From: Lachnospiraceae bacterium
Lineage (GTDB): Bacteria > Bacillota > Clostridia > Lachnospirales > Lachnospiraceae
NCBI GenBank assembly: GCA_009774615.1
Contig: VSOC01000061.1
Span: 1-22,036, forward strand
DNA: 22,036 bases
Reading direction: 5' to 3'
The translations under genes were made by a program, and so were the position numbers. Position 1 is the stretch's first letter; every line of letters starts with the position of its first letter. Positions 21,648 to 22,036 of this stretch are shown in pieces. Below the pieces are notes generated by a model, which saw only the letters and a program-made list of their open reading frames with translations, was not told the origin of the DNA and did not search any database.

Positions 21648-22036
21648 ATGAGGATATTAAATGAACAAGAAAAAAGGGATTCATTGAATGAGATTCTAAT
21701 AGAATTATCTAAGTCACAGGATATATTAAAAGAATCAAAAGACAGAGTTGCCTTTTTCATACGACTTGAATCCATATATTATAATAATAATGAAGAAAAA
21801 TTTCGCCATTATTATTCAGATATTTTTTCCACATTAACTTTGATTGACGGGGATTCCAGTATAGGAAGCTTGGATATTCTGGCACAAAATATTCAGACGA
21901 TTAAAGAGGGCTATATTCCTAAAAATAATGATGAAGATGGAAAAATCATTGATATCAGCAAAGAAATTGTAAAATTATATGATCATACAAATTTGGATAT
22001 TGCGAGAATTAATTATACAAAAACAATGACAAATGA
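21648..22036 (+). CDS. Unidentified protein paired with the Panacea gene (3' end outside the window)
   Basis: The frame is open from ATG 21648 to the window end, 129 codons, and is cut at the right edge. A TAAGGG ribosome binding site lies about seven bases upstream, and only three bases separate the ATG from the Panacea stop. The visible N-terminal part is hydrophilic and largely helical: MRILNEQEKRDSLNEILIEL, then a segment with AFFIRLESIYYNNNEEKFRHYY, DSSIGSLDILAQNIQ and KLYDHTNLDIARINYTKTM. No signal peptide, membrane segment or enzyme motif appears in the visible part. The DHTNLDIARINY stretch reminds me of uncharacterised proteins that continue into a coiled coil and membrane helices, but this is memory and not proof. 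By position it is the candidate toxin or effector. Confidence 0.75.
   Translation, partial: MRILNEQEKRDSLNEILIELSKSQDILKESKDRVAFFIRLESIYYNNNEEKFRHYYSDIFSTLTLIDGDSSIGSLDILAQNIQTIKEGYIPKNNDEDGKIIDISKEIVKLYDHTNLDIARINYTKTMTN

Noticed and set aside
1..22036. CRISPR arrays, tRNA or rRNA genes, insertion sequences
   Set aside because: No regularly spaced repeats, no tRNA cloverleaf with a T-loop consensus that I could fold, no rRNA-like stretch and no transposase frame were found on either strand.

Overview
The window looks like a chromosomal segment of a Gram-positive anaerobe of class Clostridia, most likely family Lachnospiraceae. The evidence is gene content and order: an hprK-murB-rapZ-whiA-crh block, a class I lysyl-tRNA synthetase, an ATP-type phosphofructokinase directly after dnaE, AGGAGG-type ribosome binding sites, sigma-A-like promoters, and a DUF6145-like gene next to dusB. 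Family level is inference; the genus cannot be fixed from the sequence alone.

Layout. (1) 1-1718: the 3' end of an RsmB/F-type rRNA m5C methyltransferase (+) meets a convergent RluA/RluD-family pseudouridine synthase (-); their coding ends overlap by 23 bp. (2) 1719-2119: a gene-free stretch with a promoter leading into a DUF4015 lipoprotein (2120-3625). (3) 3688-6338: a DUF1653 protein followed by uvrC. (4) 6335-10709: a regulatory and cell-envelope cluster of hprK, murB, rapZ, whiA and a Crh-like HPr, closed by a near-perfect intrinsic terminator. (5) 10798-16562: an aldo/keto reductase with a C-terminal 2x[4Fe-4S] domain, dnaE, then pfkA with its own promoter and terminator. (6) 16563-16808: a structured inverted-repeat element in a gene-free stretch. 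(7) 16809-20919: DUF6145-like gene, dusB, greA (own strong promoter) and a class I LysRS fused to a MetRS-like tRNA-binding domain, ending in a terminator. (8) 20920-22036: an AT-richer accessory patch with two promoters, a perfect 18-bp palindrome of LexA-box type, a Panacea (DUF4065/SocA-like) antitoxin-type gene and an unidentified gene running off the right edge.

How the genes work together. HprK phosphorylates Ser46 of HPr and Crh. The HPr-family protein encoded here keeps Ser46 but has Glu at position 15 instead of His, so it should signal rather than carry phosphate. It sits with its kinase, with MurB (peptidoglycan precursor synthesis) and with RapZ and WhiA, which suggests coordination of carbon status with envelope growth and division. 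dnaE, uvrC, greA, dusB, LysRS and the rRNA/tRNA modification genes are housekeeping. The right edge is different: base composition changes, and the Panacea gene and its partner sit behind a promoter that a LexA-like repressor could block. This is the best candidate for a little-described system (an SOS-inducible toxin-antitoxin or defence pair), but the partner is cut by the window end.
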